Below are positions 28,468 to 36,418 of a stretch of DNA of 64,000 bases, one piece after another. Each line of letters opens with the position of its first letter. Within the stretch, counting starts at the first letter, position 1. A program made the translations under genes and the position numbers. The notes under the pieces were generated by a model that saw only the letters and a program-made list of their open reading frames with translations, was not told the origin of the DNA and ran no database searches. The DNA is taken from the NCBI RefSeq assembly GCF_024626525.1, contig NZ_JANJGU010000005.1:124001-188000 (forward strand), given 5' to 3'. The stretch is from Lederbergia panacisoli. GTDB taxonomy: Bacteria; Bacillota; Bacilli; Bacillales; Bacillaceae_C.

Positions 28468-29590
28468 ATTTTATTATTGTAGGAGTTCCTCTAATATACG
28501 CCCAAATATCCTTAAAGACATTTGCTTTATGGAGGGTCGTAATTAATACTAGTGTTACAGGTCCTATAATAAGCCCTAAAAATCCAAAGATCTTAAAGCC
28601 AACAAATAAGGCAACAAGGGTAGCTAATGGATTCATACCGATATTTGAAGAAAGAATTTTTGGCTCCATCACTTGCCGCTGAACGACGACGACTGTGTAT
28701 AGAATGCCGAGCCCCAGTGCCATTCCATAATTCTCTGTTAATAATTCATAAATGATCCAAGGAATAAACACAATTCCAGTACCTAAATAAGGAAGCAAGT
28801 CTACAATTCCTGTTACAAGAGCAATTGTAATGGCATAATTAACACGTAAAATCAGAAGTCCGATTAAAACGATAACGAGTGTAATAGAAATCAAGGTTAA
28901 CTGTGCTTTTATAAATCCGGCAAGTGCTTTTTTTAAGTCTGCAAAAACAGTTTTGCCACTTGATTTTGCTTTCTCGGGAAGGAAACGACTAGACCAATTC
29001 GAAAGTTTATCCCAATCCTTGCTAATAAAAAAGGTAGCCAATAGAGAAAATACTAGAACAGTAGCAGCATTTGGAATCCAAGAAACAAGGGCGGGCAACT
29101 TCAGAAAGAAATTTTGCAAAAACGCTGTGGCGCTTTCCGTAATTTTATTTCCAGTATTTTTTATACTTTCCATTATCGTTTCTTGCTGACCACTATCAAG
29201 TCCTTTGAACATACTGGCAATATTATTGTAAAAAGGAATAACTTGTCCTGCAAATAGATCTTCGAAATAATTGATTAATGTTTTTGCATGTTCTGGTACA
29301 ACGTTAGAGAAATAAGTTGCCCCTGACACAATCTCTGCAATTAATAATGTGATCAGACCGGTAAATATTGCAATTACTAAGAGCAATGAAGTTAGTACAG
29401 CCAGTGCCCTAGGGAATCTCCACTTTTTTTCTAAGAAGTGAACAGCGGGATTGATCATCATAGCAATGGCAATCGCTATTATAAAGGGATACGTTACTTT
29501 AGAAATATAATAAAGTAAGACTAAAGATAGGAATACTACTCCGACAACAAGAAAAAAACGGACTATCTTATCAACATTTTCACGCTTCAT
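28466..29590 (-). CDS. ytvI: AI-2E family membrane protein YtvI
   Basis: 374 aa. Hydrophobic pairs at about 12-45 and 60-90, a soluble middle, then several helices from about 160 to 355, the PerM/AI-2E layout. ALVTGIVDLLPYLGTGIVFIPW near 255-276 and GLIIGPVTLVLITTLHKA near the end are conserved family blocks. In B. subtilis YtvI is a sporulation-associated membrane protein. Upstream (minus strand) is TGGTATAAT, an extended -10. Divergent from citZ. Confidence 0.9.
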   Translation of the reverse strand: MKRENVDKIVRFFLVVGVVFLSLVLLYYISKVTYPFIIAIAIAMMINPAVHFLEKKWRFPRALAVLTSLLLVIAIFTGLITLLIAEIVSGATYFSNVVPEHAKTLINYFEDLFAGQVIPFYNNIASMFKGLDSGQQETIMESIKNTGNKITESATAFLQNFFLKLPALVSWIPNAATVLVFSLLATFFISKDWDKLSNWSSRFLPEKAKSSGKTVFADLKKALAGFIKAQLTLISITLVIVLIGLLILRVNYAITIALVTGIVDLLPYLGTGIVFIPWIIYELLTENYGMALGLGILYTVVVVQRQVMEPKILSSNIGMNPLATLVALFVGFKIFGFLGLIIGPVTLVLITTLHKANVFKDIWAYIRGTPTIIK

Positions 29591-29711
29591 ATCGCCACCT
29601 CACTTCAAATACGCTCTAACTTTCAATCATTATACCATTGTTTTTAATGTATTAATAAGCGTTTCCATTTCCAAACAGGATAGTTTTGGTTATAATGTCT
29701 AAGGAAGAAGA

Positions 29712-29761
29712 ATACATATATTGAATTTATAGACAAGCTACCTCTATAATAGAATATGTAT
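29712..29761 (+). promoter_or_regulatory. citZ promoter flanked by an inverted repeat
   Basis: TTGAAT (29721-29726), 18 nt, TATAAT (29745-29750). The pair ATACATAT (29712-29719) and ATATGTAT (29754-29761) brackets the promoter exactly, suggesting an operator; citZ in B. subtilis answers to CcpC and CcpA, but this dyad does not match the CcpC ATAA-N7-TTAT form. Confidence 0.65.
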
Positions 29762-29837
29762 GCATCCACATCGTCTTTTTATTAAGATTTTATAGTTATT
29801 TTTGTTAGAAAAGAAAGATAAAGGAGAGATTATTTTT

Positions 29838-30953
29838 ATGACGGCAACACGCGGATTAGAAGGTATAGTGGCAACTACCTCCTCTATAAGTTCAATCATA
29901 GACGACACTCTTACATATGTTGGCTATAATATTGATGACTTGGCGGAAAAAGCAAGCTTTGAAGAAATCATTTACTTATTATGGCATTTAGAATTGCCAA
30001 ATAGTGATCAGTTACAAGAGCTTAAACAACAATTAGTGGATAATATGGAACTCCCTCAAGAAATAATTGATAGCTTTAAAACATACCCAATCGATAAAGT
30101 CCACCCAATGGCAGCCCTTCGTACGGCGGTTTCTGCTCTCGGCCTTTATGATGAAGAAGCGGATGTAATGGAAAAGCAAGCTAATTACCGAAAAGCAATT
30201 CGCTTGCAAGCGAAATTACCATCTATCGTAGCGGCTTTTGCGAGAGTGAGGAAAGGACTTACTCCGATTGCTCCACGTAAAGACCTCGGCTTTGCTGAAA
30301 ACTTCCTGTATATGTTAAAAGGTAAAGAGCCGGAACAAATTGAAATCGAGGCTTTTGATAAAGCATTAGTTCTTCATGCTGATCACGAATTAAATGCTTC
30401 TACATTTACAGCGCGTGTTTGTGTAGCAACACTTTCCGATGTTTATTCGGGAGTAACGTCTGCTATTGGTGCTTTAAAAGGTCCTCTTCATGGCGGGGCA
30501 AATGAACAGGTTATGAAAATGCTGACTGAAATTGGCAGCCCAGAAAATGCTGAAAAATATGTTTTAGACAAGTTAAGTAATAAAGAAAAAATTATGGGCT
30601 TCGGACATCGTGTATATCGCAATGGGGATCCACGTGCAAAACATTTGCAAGAAATGTCGAAGAAACTTACTGAAATTACTGGTGAACCACAATGGTATGA
30701 AATTTCTACTAAAGTGCATGAAGTGTTTACTTCCCAAAAGCCATTGCCGCCAAATGTAGATTTCTACTCAGCTTCTGTTTATCATAGTCTAGGAATTGAC
30801 CACGATTTGTTTACACCTATTTTTGCTGTATCACGTGTATCAGGATGGCTCGCACATATTCTTGAACAATATGAGAATAACCGCTTGATTCGTCCTCGTG
30901 CTGAATATACAGGTCCAGGCATGAGAAAGTATGTGCCAATCGACGAACGTTGA
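29838..30953 (+). CDS. citZ: Citrate synthase
   Basis: Condenses acetyl-CoA and oxaloacetate, first step of the TCA cycle. 371 aa, the short bacterial form. Catalytic histidines are visible in LHADHELNAST (about 178-188) and GFGHRVYRNGDPRA (about 255-268), and the aspartate in NVDFYSASVYHSLG (about 308-321). AAAGGAGAG precedes ATG 29838; the frame open to 29802 has no ribosome site. First gene of the citZ-icd-mdh block. Confidence 0.97.
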   Translation: MTATRGLEGIVATTSSISSIIDDTLTYVGYNIDDLAEKASFEEIIYLLWHLELPNSDQLQELKQQLVDNMELPQEIIDSFKTYPIDKVHPMAALRTAVSALGLYDEEADVMEKQANYRKAIRLQAKLPSIVAAFARVRKGLTPIAPRKDLGFAENFLYMLKGKEPEQIEIEAFDKALVLHADHELNASTFTARVCVATLSDVYSGVTSAIGALKGPLHGGANEQVMKMLTEIGSPENAEKYVLDKLSNKEKIMGFGHRVYRNGDPRAKHLQEMSKKLTEITGEPQWYEISTKVHEVFTSQKPLPPNVDFYSASVYHSLGIDHDLFTPIFAVSRVSGWLAHILEQYENNRLIRPRAEYTGPGMRKYVPIDER

Positions 30954-31024
30954 TAGGCTAATCTAGAAAATAGTCTGTTTTTCTGATAGTATTAGTAGTT
31001 GAGATCGTAAATGGAGGGAAAATT

Positions 31025-32296
31025 ATGTCACAAGGTGAAAAAATTACTGTAGAAAATGGTGTTTTACATACACCGAATAACCCAATCATCCCTTTTATTG
31101 AAGGAGACGGGATCGGTCCTGACATTTGGGCTGCAGCTCAAAGAGTAATGGATGCAGCGGTCGAAAAAGCTTATGCAGGCGAAAAGAAAATCGAATGGAA
31201 AGAAGTTTATGCAGGAGAAAAAGCCTTTAATAAAACTGGCGAATGGCTTCCTGAAGAAACGCTTGATACAATTCGTGAATATTTCATAGCAATCAAAGGA
31301 CCACTTACAACTCCAATCGGTGGAGGAATTCGTTCATTGAACGTTGCTTTACGCCAGGAGCTTGATCTATTTGTATGCTTGCGTCCAGTTCGTTATTTCC
31401 AAGGTGTTCCATCACCTATCAAGCGCCCTGAAGATACAGACATGGTTATTTTCCGTGAAAACACAGAAGATATCTATGCTGGTATCGAATACAAAGAAGG
31501 TTCCGAAGAAGTAAAAAAATTAATCACATTTCTTCAAGAAGAAATGGGTGTTAACAAAATTCGTTTCCCAGAAACTTCTGGAATCGGAATTAAGCCTGTC
31601 TCTGCAGAAGGTACGAAACGCCTTGTTCGTGCAGCTATCAATTATGCCCTTAAAGAAGGCCGCAAATCTGTAACACTTGTTCATAAAGGCAACATTATGA
31701 AATTTACAGAAGGCGCATTTAAAAACTGGGGATATGAACTCGCTGAAGAAGAATTCGGCGACAAAGTATTCACTTGGGATCAATATGATAAAATCAAAGC
31801 AGAGCAAGGAACAGATGCAGCTAATAAAGCTCAGTCTGATGCAGAAGCTGCTGGAAAAATTATCATTAAAGATGCCATCGCTGATATTTTCTTACAGCAA
31901 ATCTTAACTCGTCCGAAAGAGTTTGATGTAGTTGCAACAATGAACCTGAATGGAGATTATATTTCCGACGCACTTGCAGCTCAAGTTGGCGGAATCGGAA
32001 TTGCTCCAGGAGCAAACATCAACTATGAAACAGGACACGCCATTTTTGAAGCAACTCATGGTACTGCTCCAAAATATGCAGGACTTGATAAAGTAAACCC
32101 TTCTTCAGTACTTCTTTCAGGTGTACTTATGCTTGAACATCTTGGATGGGGTGAAGCAGCTGAATTAATCGTTAAATCAGTTGAAAAAACAATCGAATCC
32201 AAAGTAGTTACTTATGACTTTGCGCGTTTGATGGAAGGCGCAACTGAAGTGAAAACTTCCGAATTTGCAACTGCTTTGATTGAAAATATGGAGTAA
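31025..32296 (+). CDS. icd: Isocitrate dehydrogenase (NADP)
   Basis: Oxidises isocitrate to 2-oxoglutarate. 423 aa, the usual Bacillus length. [16 protein letters not shown] at about 20-35, the phospho-regulated Ser region [17 protein letters not shown] (about 101-117), [11 protein letters not shown] (about 147-157) and the NADP-site [17 protein letters not shown] (about 348-364). GGAGGG precedes ATG 31025. Terminator before mdh suggests partial readthrough or a separate mdh start. Confidence 0.97.
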   Translation: MSQGEKITVENGVLHTPNNPIIPFIEGDGIGPDIWAAAQRVMDAAVEKAYAGEKKIEWKEVYAGEKAFNKTGEWLPEETLDTIREYFIAIKGPLTTPIGGGIRSLNVALRQELDLFVCLRPVRYFQGVPSPIKRPEDTDMVIFRENTEDIYAGIEYKEGSEEVKKLITFLQEEMGVNKIRFPETSGIGIKPVSAEGTKRLVRAAINYALKEGRKSVTLVHKGNIMKFTEGAFKNWGYELAEEEFGDKVFTWDQYDKIKAEQGTDAANKAQSDAEAAGKIIIKDAIADIFLQQILTRPKEFDVVATMNLNGDYISDALAAQVGGIGIAPGANINYETGHAIFEATHGTAPKYAGLDKVNPSSVLLSGVLMLEHLGWGEAAELIVKSVEKTIESKVVTYDFARLMEGATEVKTSEFATALIENME

Positions 32297-32315
32297 ATAT
32301 TATAAATACTGATTA

Positions 32316-32349
32316 CGAGCGCAAACGCCATTTCTTGGCTTTGCGCTCG
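32316..32349 (+). terminator. Hairpin between icd and mdh
   Basis: CGAGCGCAAA...GCC pairs with GGC..TTTGCGCTCG. No strong T-run follows, so it may attenuate or stabilise the mRNA end more than terminate. Confidence 0.6.
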
Positions 32350-32393
32350 AATCTTATATATTTTTTATTCTAAAAAGGAAGGTAAGGGAACTC

Positions 32394-33332
32394 ATGACTT
32401 TGAAACGGAAAAAGATTTCAGTTATCGGCGGTGGGTTTACTGGAGCCACTACAGCATTCTTACTTGCACAGAAAGAACTCGGTGATGTTGTCCTTGTTGA
32501 TATTCCGCAAATGGAAAATCCGACAAAAGGAAAAGCACTTGATATGCTTGAAGCTGGCCCTGTCCAAGGATTTGATGCTAATATTACCGGTACTTCGAAT
32601 TATGAAGATACGAAAGACTCCGATGTTGTGGTCATCACTGCAGGAATTGCCCGAAAGCCAGGTATGAGCCGTGATGATTTAGTGCAAACGAATCAAAAGG
32701 TAATGAAAAGTGTAACGAAGGAAATCGTAAAGCATTCTCCCAACTGCTATATCATTGTTTTAACAAATCCTGTAGATGCAATGACATATACAGTATTTAA
32801 AGAATCAGGTTTTCCTAAGAATCGAGTAATTGGTCAATCCGGTGTTCTCGATACTGCACGTTTCCGAACATTTGTTGCCAATGAATTAAACCTTTCTGTA
32901 AAAGACATAACAGGATTTGTTCTAGGAGGCCATGGTGATGATATGGTTCCTCTTGTTCGCTATTCCTACGCTGGTGGAATTCCACTTGAGAAATTAATTC
33001 AACAGGACCGTCTTGACGCTATTGTAGAGAGAACGAGAAAAGGCGGCGGTGAAATCGTAAATCTTCTTGGTAACGGAAGTGCGTATTACGCTCCAGCTGC
33101 TTCGTTAGTTGAAATGGTCGAAGCGATCGTAAAAGATCAGCGTCGTGTTTTGCCATCGATCGCTTATCTTGAAGGCGAATATGGGTTTGAAGGCATTTAC
33201 CTCGGAGTCCCTACAATCCTTGGAAAAGAAGGCATTGAAAAAATCATCGAGCTCGATCTAACTGAAGAAGAAAAGTCTGCTTTACAAAAATCTGCTGATT
33301 CTGTTCGTGAAGTAATGAAAGTCCTCGTTTGA
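32394..33332 (+). CDS. mdh: Malate dehydrogenase
   Basis: Oxidises malate to oxaloacetate with NAD. 312 aa, of the LDH-like Bacillus type. The Rossmann loop [14 protein letters not shown] is at about 12-25; substrate arginines in [13 protein letters not shown] (about 84-96); NPVDAMTY (about 122); catalytic His in [14 protein letters not shown] (about 172-185). In most Bacillus genomes phoPR follow in the next few genes; here they do not. Confidence 0.97.
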   Translation: MTLKRKKISVIGGGFTGATTAFLLAQKELGDVVLVDIPQMENPTKGKALDMLEAGPVQGFDANITGTSNYEDTKDSDVVVITAGIARKPGMSRDDLVQTNQKVMKSVTKEIVKHSPNCYIIVLTNPVDAMTYTVFKESGFPKNRVIGQSGVLDTARFRTFVANELNLSVKDITGFVLGGHGDDMVPLVRYSYAGGIPLEKLIQQDRLDAIVERTRKGGGEIVNLLGNGSAYYAPAASLVEMVEAIVKDQRRVLPSIAYLEGEYGFEGIYLGVPTILGKEGIEKIIELDLTEEEKSALQKSADSVREVMKVLV

Positions 33333-33499
33333 TTTTTGTTCTGAATGGTATTTTTACTTTTATAGCACTTCATTTCATGGTATTATAATTCCAAACCACA
33401 TGTAAGCGGTTAACCTAATTCAGCTGAATTCCTACTATTATTAATGTGGCAAGAGCAATTGAACCTTCATTACTAATAAAGAATACATTTGCTGAATTT

Positions 33500-33653
33500 A
33501 GTTAACGCCTCTGGCGGATGCCACGGATTTTTAAAGGAATTATAGGAACACAAGCTAAGAGCGCGACGTCCTGTCGCAACGCTTGTGTGACCAACGTCGT
33601 GTTGGCCTAAGCTGGATAAAAATCCGGGCGCAATTCCGCCAAGGCGTCATTGA
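33500..33653. repeat. Palindrome-bounded element with two 15-nt hairpins
   Basis: Imperfect inverted arms: TTAACGCCTCTGGCGGA with ..GGATTTTTA on the left, and TAAAAATCC.. with TCCGCCAAGGCGTCATTGA on the right. Inside, CACAAGC (33549) pairs with GCTTGTG (33581) around GCGACGTCCTGTCGC (33563-33577), and CCAACGTCGTGTTGG follows at 33591-33605. No protein frame. The rest of 33333-33669 shows only AT-rich sequence with no clear promoter. Confidence 0.8.
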
Positions 33654-33669
33654 TTAAGGATGAGGTGAT

Positions 33670-34134
33670 GTGTTGTTATTGGGTAAAAAACGTAAGCTTG
33701 GCAGAAGGCTAGAGGAAATTTCGACCGGTGAGAAATTAACGCTGACGGAGAAAATTGAGGATAAGGATTTGTTGCTTTTTTTAGGTTTAACAAATGATGC
33801 TAATCCGTTATACATTCAACACGATTATGCCTCACAGACAAACTATAAAAAGCCGATTGTACCAGCTATTATGCTTACCGGCATTATCACCTCCGCAGTT
33901 TCCAAGTACATGCCAGGGCCAGGCTCACATATTTTAAAGCAGGAAATTGAGTTTGTTAAACCTGTTTACCACTATGACACTGTCCAATTTTTATTTGAAG
34001 TTGTAAAAATCAATCGAGACCGCAGCAGCGTTATCATCCAAGTCCTAGCAACGGATGAACAGGAGGAAACAGTCATTAAGGGTGCCCTTGAAGTGTGCCC
34101 TCCGCAGCATCTTGAAACTGCTGATGAAGATTAA
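33670..34134 (+). CDS. MaoC-like hotdog dehydratase
   Basis: 154 aa hotdog-fold protein. The hydratase-2 motif is visible: GLTNDANPLYIQHDYA (about 37-52), with Asp and the position usually His read as Y/H nearby, and PIVPAIMLTGIITSAVSKYMPGPGS (about 62-86). Family members hydrate enoyl-CoA. GTG 33670 or TTG 33673 could be the start; GAGGTG serves both. In other Bacillus genomes this gene stands between mdh and phoP; here hflKC follows. Confidence 0.85.
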   Translation: MLLLGKKRKLGRRLEEISTGEKLTLTEKIEDKDLLLFLGLTNDANPLYIQHDYASQTNYKKPIVPAIMLTGIITSAVSKYMPGPGSHILKQEIEFVKPVYHYDTVQFLFEVVKINRDRSSVIIQVLATDEQEETVIKGALEVCPPQHLETADED

Positions 34135-34211
34135 TATCCAAATATAAAAATATAATTCCGTAAGGTCCAGGTTCATTCAATCTGGATCTTATTTTTATTT
34201 TTAAGGCAAAA

Positions 34212-34239
34212 TGAAACTTATTATGATCATAATCGTATA
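34212..34239 (+). promoter_or_regulatory. Sigma-W promoter of hflKC
   Basis: TGAAAC (34212-34217), exactly 16 nt, CGTATA (34234-34239), 36 bp before the hflK ATG: a full match to the sigma-W/ECF consensus TGAAAC-N16-CGTA. It predicts induction by envelope stress. The same arrangement and distance occur before ysdB in this window. Confidence 0.82.
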
Positions 34240-34275
34240 ACATGACTGAGAGATTAGTAGAAAGGATAGTGAACC

Positions 34276-35226
34276 ATGAGTTTAAAGAGAGTATATACAG
34301 TAACAGGACTTATCATCGCAATCATTGTACTTTCTGTCGTCGTATTTACATCTTGGTATACGGTTGATGAATCGGATCAGGCTGTAATTATGACGTTTGG
34401 TAAAGCAGATGAAACGATAACCGAACCTGGACTTCATTTTAAATTACCTTGGCCAATTCAAAATGTAGAAAAATTGGCGCGTGAAACATTGAAGCTAGAT
34501 TTCGGCTATAAAGAAGAAAACGGTAAGATGAATGAAACCAAAATGATTACTGGTGATGAAAATATTGTTCTAGCTGATTTAGTTGTCCAATGGAAAATCA
34601 CCGATCCGAAAAAATATTTATTTAATTCGGAAAAGCCGCAAGAAATTTTATATGATGCAACATCTGCATCTCTGAGGAGTATTATCGGAAGTTCTAAAAT
34701 TGATGATGCTTTAACATCAGGTAAGGCTGAAATTGAAGCAGAGGTTCGAGATTTGCTGACTACCTTACTCGAAAAATATGATATTGGGATTTCTATTTTG
34801 GCTGTAAATTTAAAAGATGTTGAGCTGCCAAACCAAGAGGTTCGCAGTGCTTTTACAGCCGTTACGGATGCGCGCGAAACGATGAACACTAAGATTAACG
34901 AAGCTAAGAAGTATGAAAATAAGCGTATGAATGAAGCAGAGGGTGAAAAAGCAGCTATAAATTCCAAGGCGCTGGGGGAAAAAGAAGCTAGGCTTCAATC
35001 TGCCCGTGGGGACGTAGCTGTTTTTAATAAATTGTATGAGCAGTACAAGAAAAACCCTGAAATTACTCGTGAACGATTGGTTTTAGAAACACTTGAACAA
35101 GTTTTACCCGGCGCAGAAATCTATATTATGAACGACGATGGAAACACATTGAAATACTTCCCAATTCGTCCATTGGAAAAAGAACAGGCAAAGCCATCCA
35201 ATGAAGAAGGAGGGAAAAAAGAATAA
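34276..35226 (+). CDS. hflK: FtsH protease modulator HflK (SPFH protein)
   Basis: 316 aa. One N-terminal membrane segment (about 7-27, TVTGLIIAIIVLSVVVFTSW) then an SPFH/prohibitin domain, HflK-type: GLHFKLPWPIQNVEKL (about 52-67) and MITGDENIVLADLVVQWKI (about 90-108), followed by a long charged helix. With HflC it forms a membrane cage around FtsH in E. coli. Shares one base with hflC. B. subtilis 168 lacks this pair as far as I know. Placed where phoPR usually is. Confidence 0.93.
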   Translation: MSLKRVYTVTGLIIAIIVLSVVVFTSWYTVDESDQAVIMTFGKADETITEPGLHFKLPWPIQNVEKLARETLKLDFGYKEENGKMNETKMITGDENIVLADLVVQWKITDPKKYLFNSEKPQEILYDATSASLRSIIGSSKIDDALTSGKAEIEAEVRDLLTTLLEKYDIGISILAVNLKDVELPNQEVRSAFTAVTDARETMNTKINEAKKYENKRMNEAEGEKAAINSKALGEKEARLQSARGDVAVFNKLYEQYKKNPEITRERLVLETLEQVLPGAEIYIMNDDGNTLKYFPIRPLEKEQAKPSNEEGGKKE

Positions 35227-36158
35227 TGGATAAAAAAGTAGTCGATTTGGAATCACGGAAGAGTGCGGATTTACAATGGAGAAAATATGTTAAGACGGGA
35301 TTGCTTTTCCTAGTACTGATAGTTCTATTAATGTTACTAATGGCTAGCGCTTTTATCGTAAAAGAAGGTGAATACAAAGTTATTCGTCAGTTTGGTGAAG
35401 TAGTCGACATTAAAAGTGAGCCGGGTTTGGCATTTAAAGTCCCTTTTATTCAAAGTGTCTCATCTTTACCGAAATATCAAATGACGTATAATGTTTCACA
35501 GGCTGAAATAAATACAAAAGATAAGAAACGTATGATCATTGATAATTATGCAATATGGAAGATCGATAATCCAAGACAAATGATTTCCAATGCTAGAACA
35601 GTTGCAAATGCGGAATCCCGTATGGAAGAGTTCATTTACTCCATCGTTCGTGCTGAGCTTGGTCAATTAAATTATGAAGAAATCATAAATGATGAAAAAT
35701 CCTCCCGTGGTAGTTTAAATGATAGAGTGACAGAAAAAGTAAATGAATTATTAACGAGGGATCAATACGGCATTACAGTGACCGATGTTCGTACAAAACG
35801 GACAGACTTACCAGAGGAAAATGAAAAATCTGTTTATACAAGAATGGTTTCAGAACGGGAAACTAAAGCACAGGAATATTTATCGACGGGTGATGCTAGA
35901 AAAAACAAAATCACTGCAGAGACAGATCGAAAAGTCCGTGAAATGCTTTCGAAAGCTGAGGCAGATGCAGAAATCATTCGCTCAGAAGGTGAAGGAGAAG
36001 CCGCTGAAATTTACAATAAAGCTTTTTCAAAGGATAAGGAATTTTACAATCTTTTCCGTACATTAGAAACATATAAGAAAACAATCGGCGAAGATACCGT
36101 CATCGTCATTCCTTCCGATTCACCATATGCCCGTATATTGATGGGCTATACAAAATAA
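35226..36158 (+). CDS. hflC: FtsH protease modulator HflC (SPFH protein)
   Basis: 310 aa. Membrane segment at about 22-40 (GLLFLVLIVLLMLLMASAF), SPFH domain from about 45 (EGEYKVIRQFGEVVDI, GLAFKVPFIQSV) to 200, then a charged helix rich in K, E and A (about 200-260). The ATG shares the last base of the hflK stop (TAATG), so translation is coupled. A strong terminator follows, making hflKC a two-gene unit. Confidence 0.93.
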   Translation: MDKKVVDLESRKSADLQWRKYVKTGLLFLVLIVLLMLLMASAFIVKEGEYKVIRQFGEVVDIKSEPGLAFKVPFIQSVSSLPKYQMTYNVSQAEINTKDKKRMIIDNYAIWKIDNPRQMISNARTVANAESRMEEFIYSIVRAELGQLNYEEIINDEKSSRGSLNDRVTEKVNELLTRDQYGITVTDVRTKRTDLPEENEKSVYTRMVSERETKAQEYLSTGDARKNKITAETDRKVREMLSKAEADAEIIRSEGEGEAAEIYNKAFSKDKEFYNLFRTLETYKKTIGEDTVIVIPSDSPYARILMGYTK

Positions 36159-36163
36159 AAACG

Positions 36164-36196
36164 ATACCGCACGGTCAAACTGTGCGGTATTTTTTT
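36164..36196 (+). terminator. Terminator after hflC
   Basis: ATACCGCAC (36164-36172) pairs with GTGCGGTAT (36182-36190) and is followed by TTTTTT. Confidence 0.92.
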
Positions 36197-36250
36197 CATT
36201 CTAATATAACTGGACAAGTCTTCAATGTTGACGAGTGAATCTGGGACAAC

Positions 36251-36304
36251 GGCTAGTAAACTAACGGAGACGGCCAGTAAACCCGGCTCAACGACCAGTA
36301 ACAG
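36251..36304. repeat. Three-unit copy of the GGCCAGTAAAC minisatellite
   Basis: Units at 36251 (GGCTAGTAAACTAACGG), 36272 (GGCCAGTAAACCCGG) and 36293 (GACCAGTAACAG), exactly 21 bp apart. First and last units carry the same variants (GGCTAGTAAA, CCAGTAACAG) as the ends of the 7366-7790 array. Lies between the hflC terminator and polA. Confidence 0.85.
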
Positions 36305-36418
36305 TCGGGAATAAGTTAATACCAACCTCCACCTGTATGTTTTCACATTCCCATTCCTACGTGCTAAAATAATATATAGAATAATTTGGACGAGTCTGCT
36401 CCACTAGGAGGTTTTTTA

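Noticed and set aside
29650-29665. CcpA cre site (AAGCGTTTCCA) between ytvI and citZ
   Set aside because: Three mismatches to the cre consensus and a place upstream of the citZ promoter; too weak to call.
33333-33669. Riboswitch before the MaoC-like gene
   Set aside because: The folding potential belongs to a bounded repeat element with modules shared at 60.9 kb; no known riboswitch core or terminator is seen.
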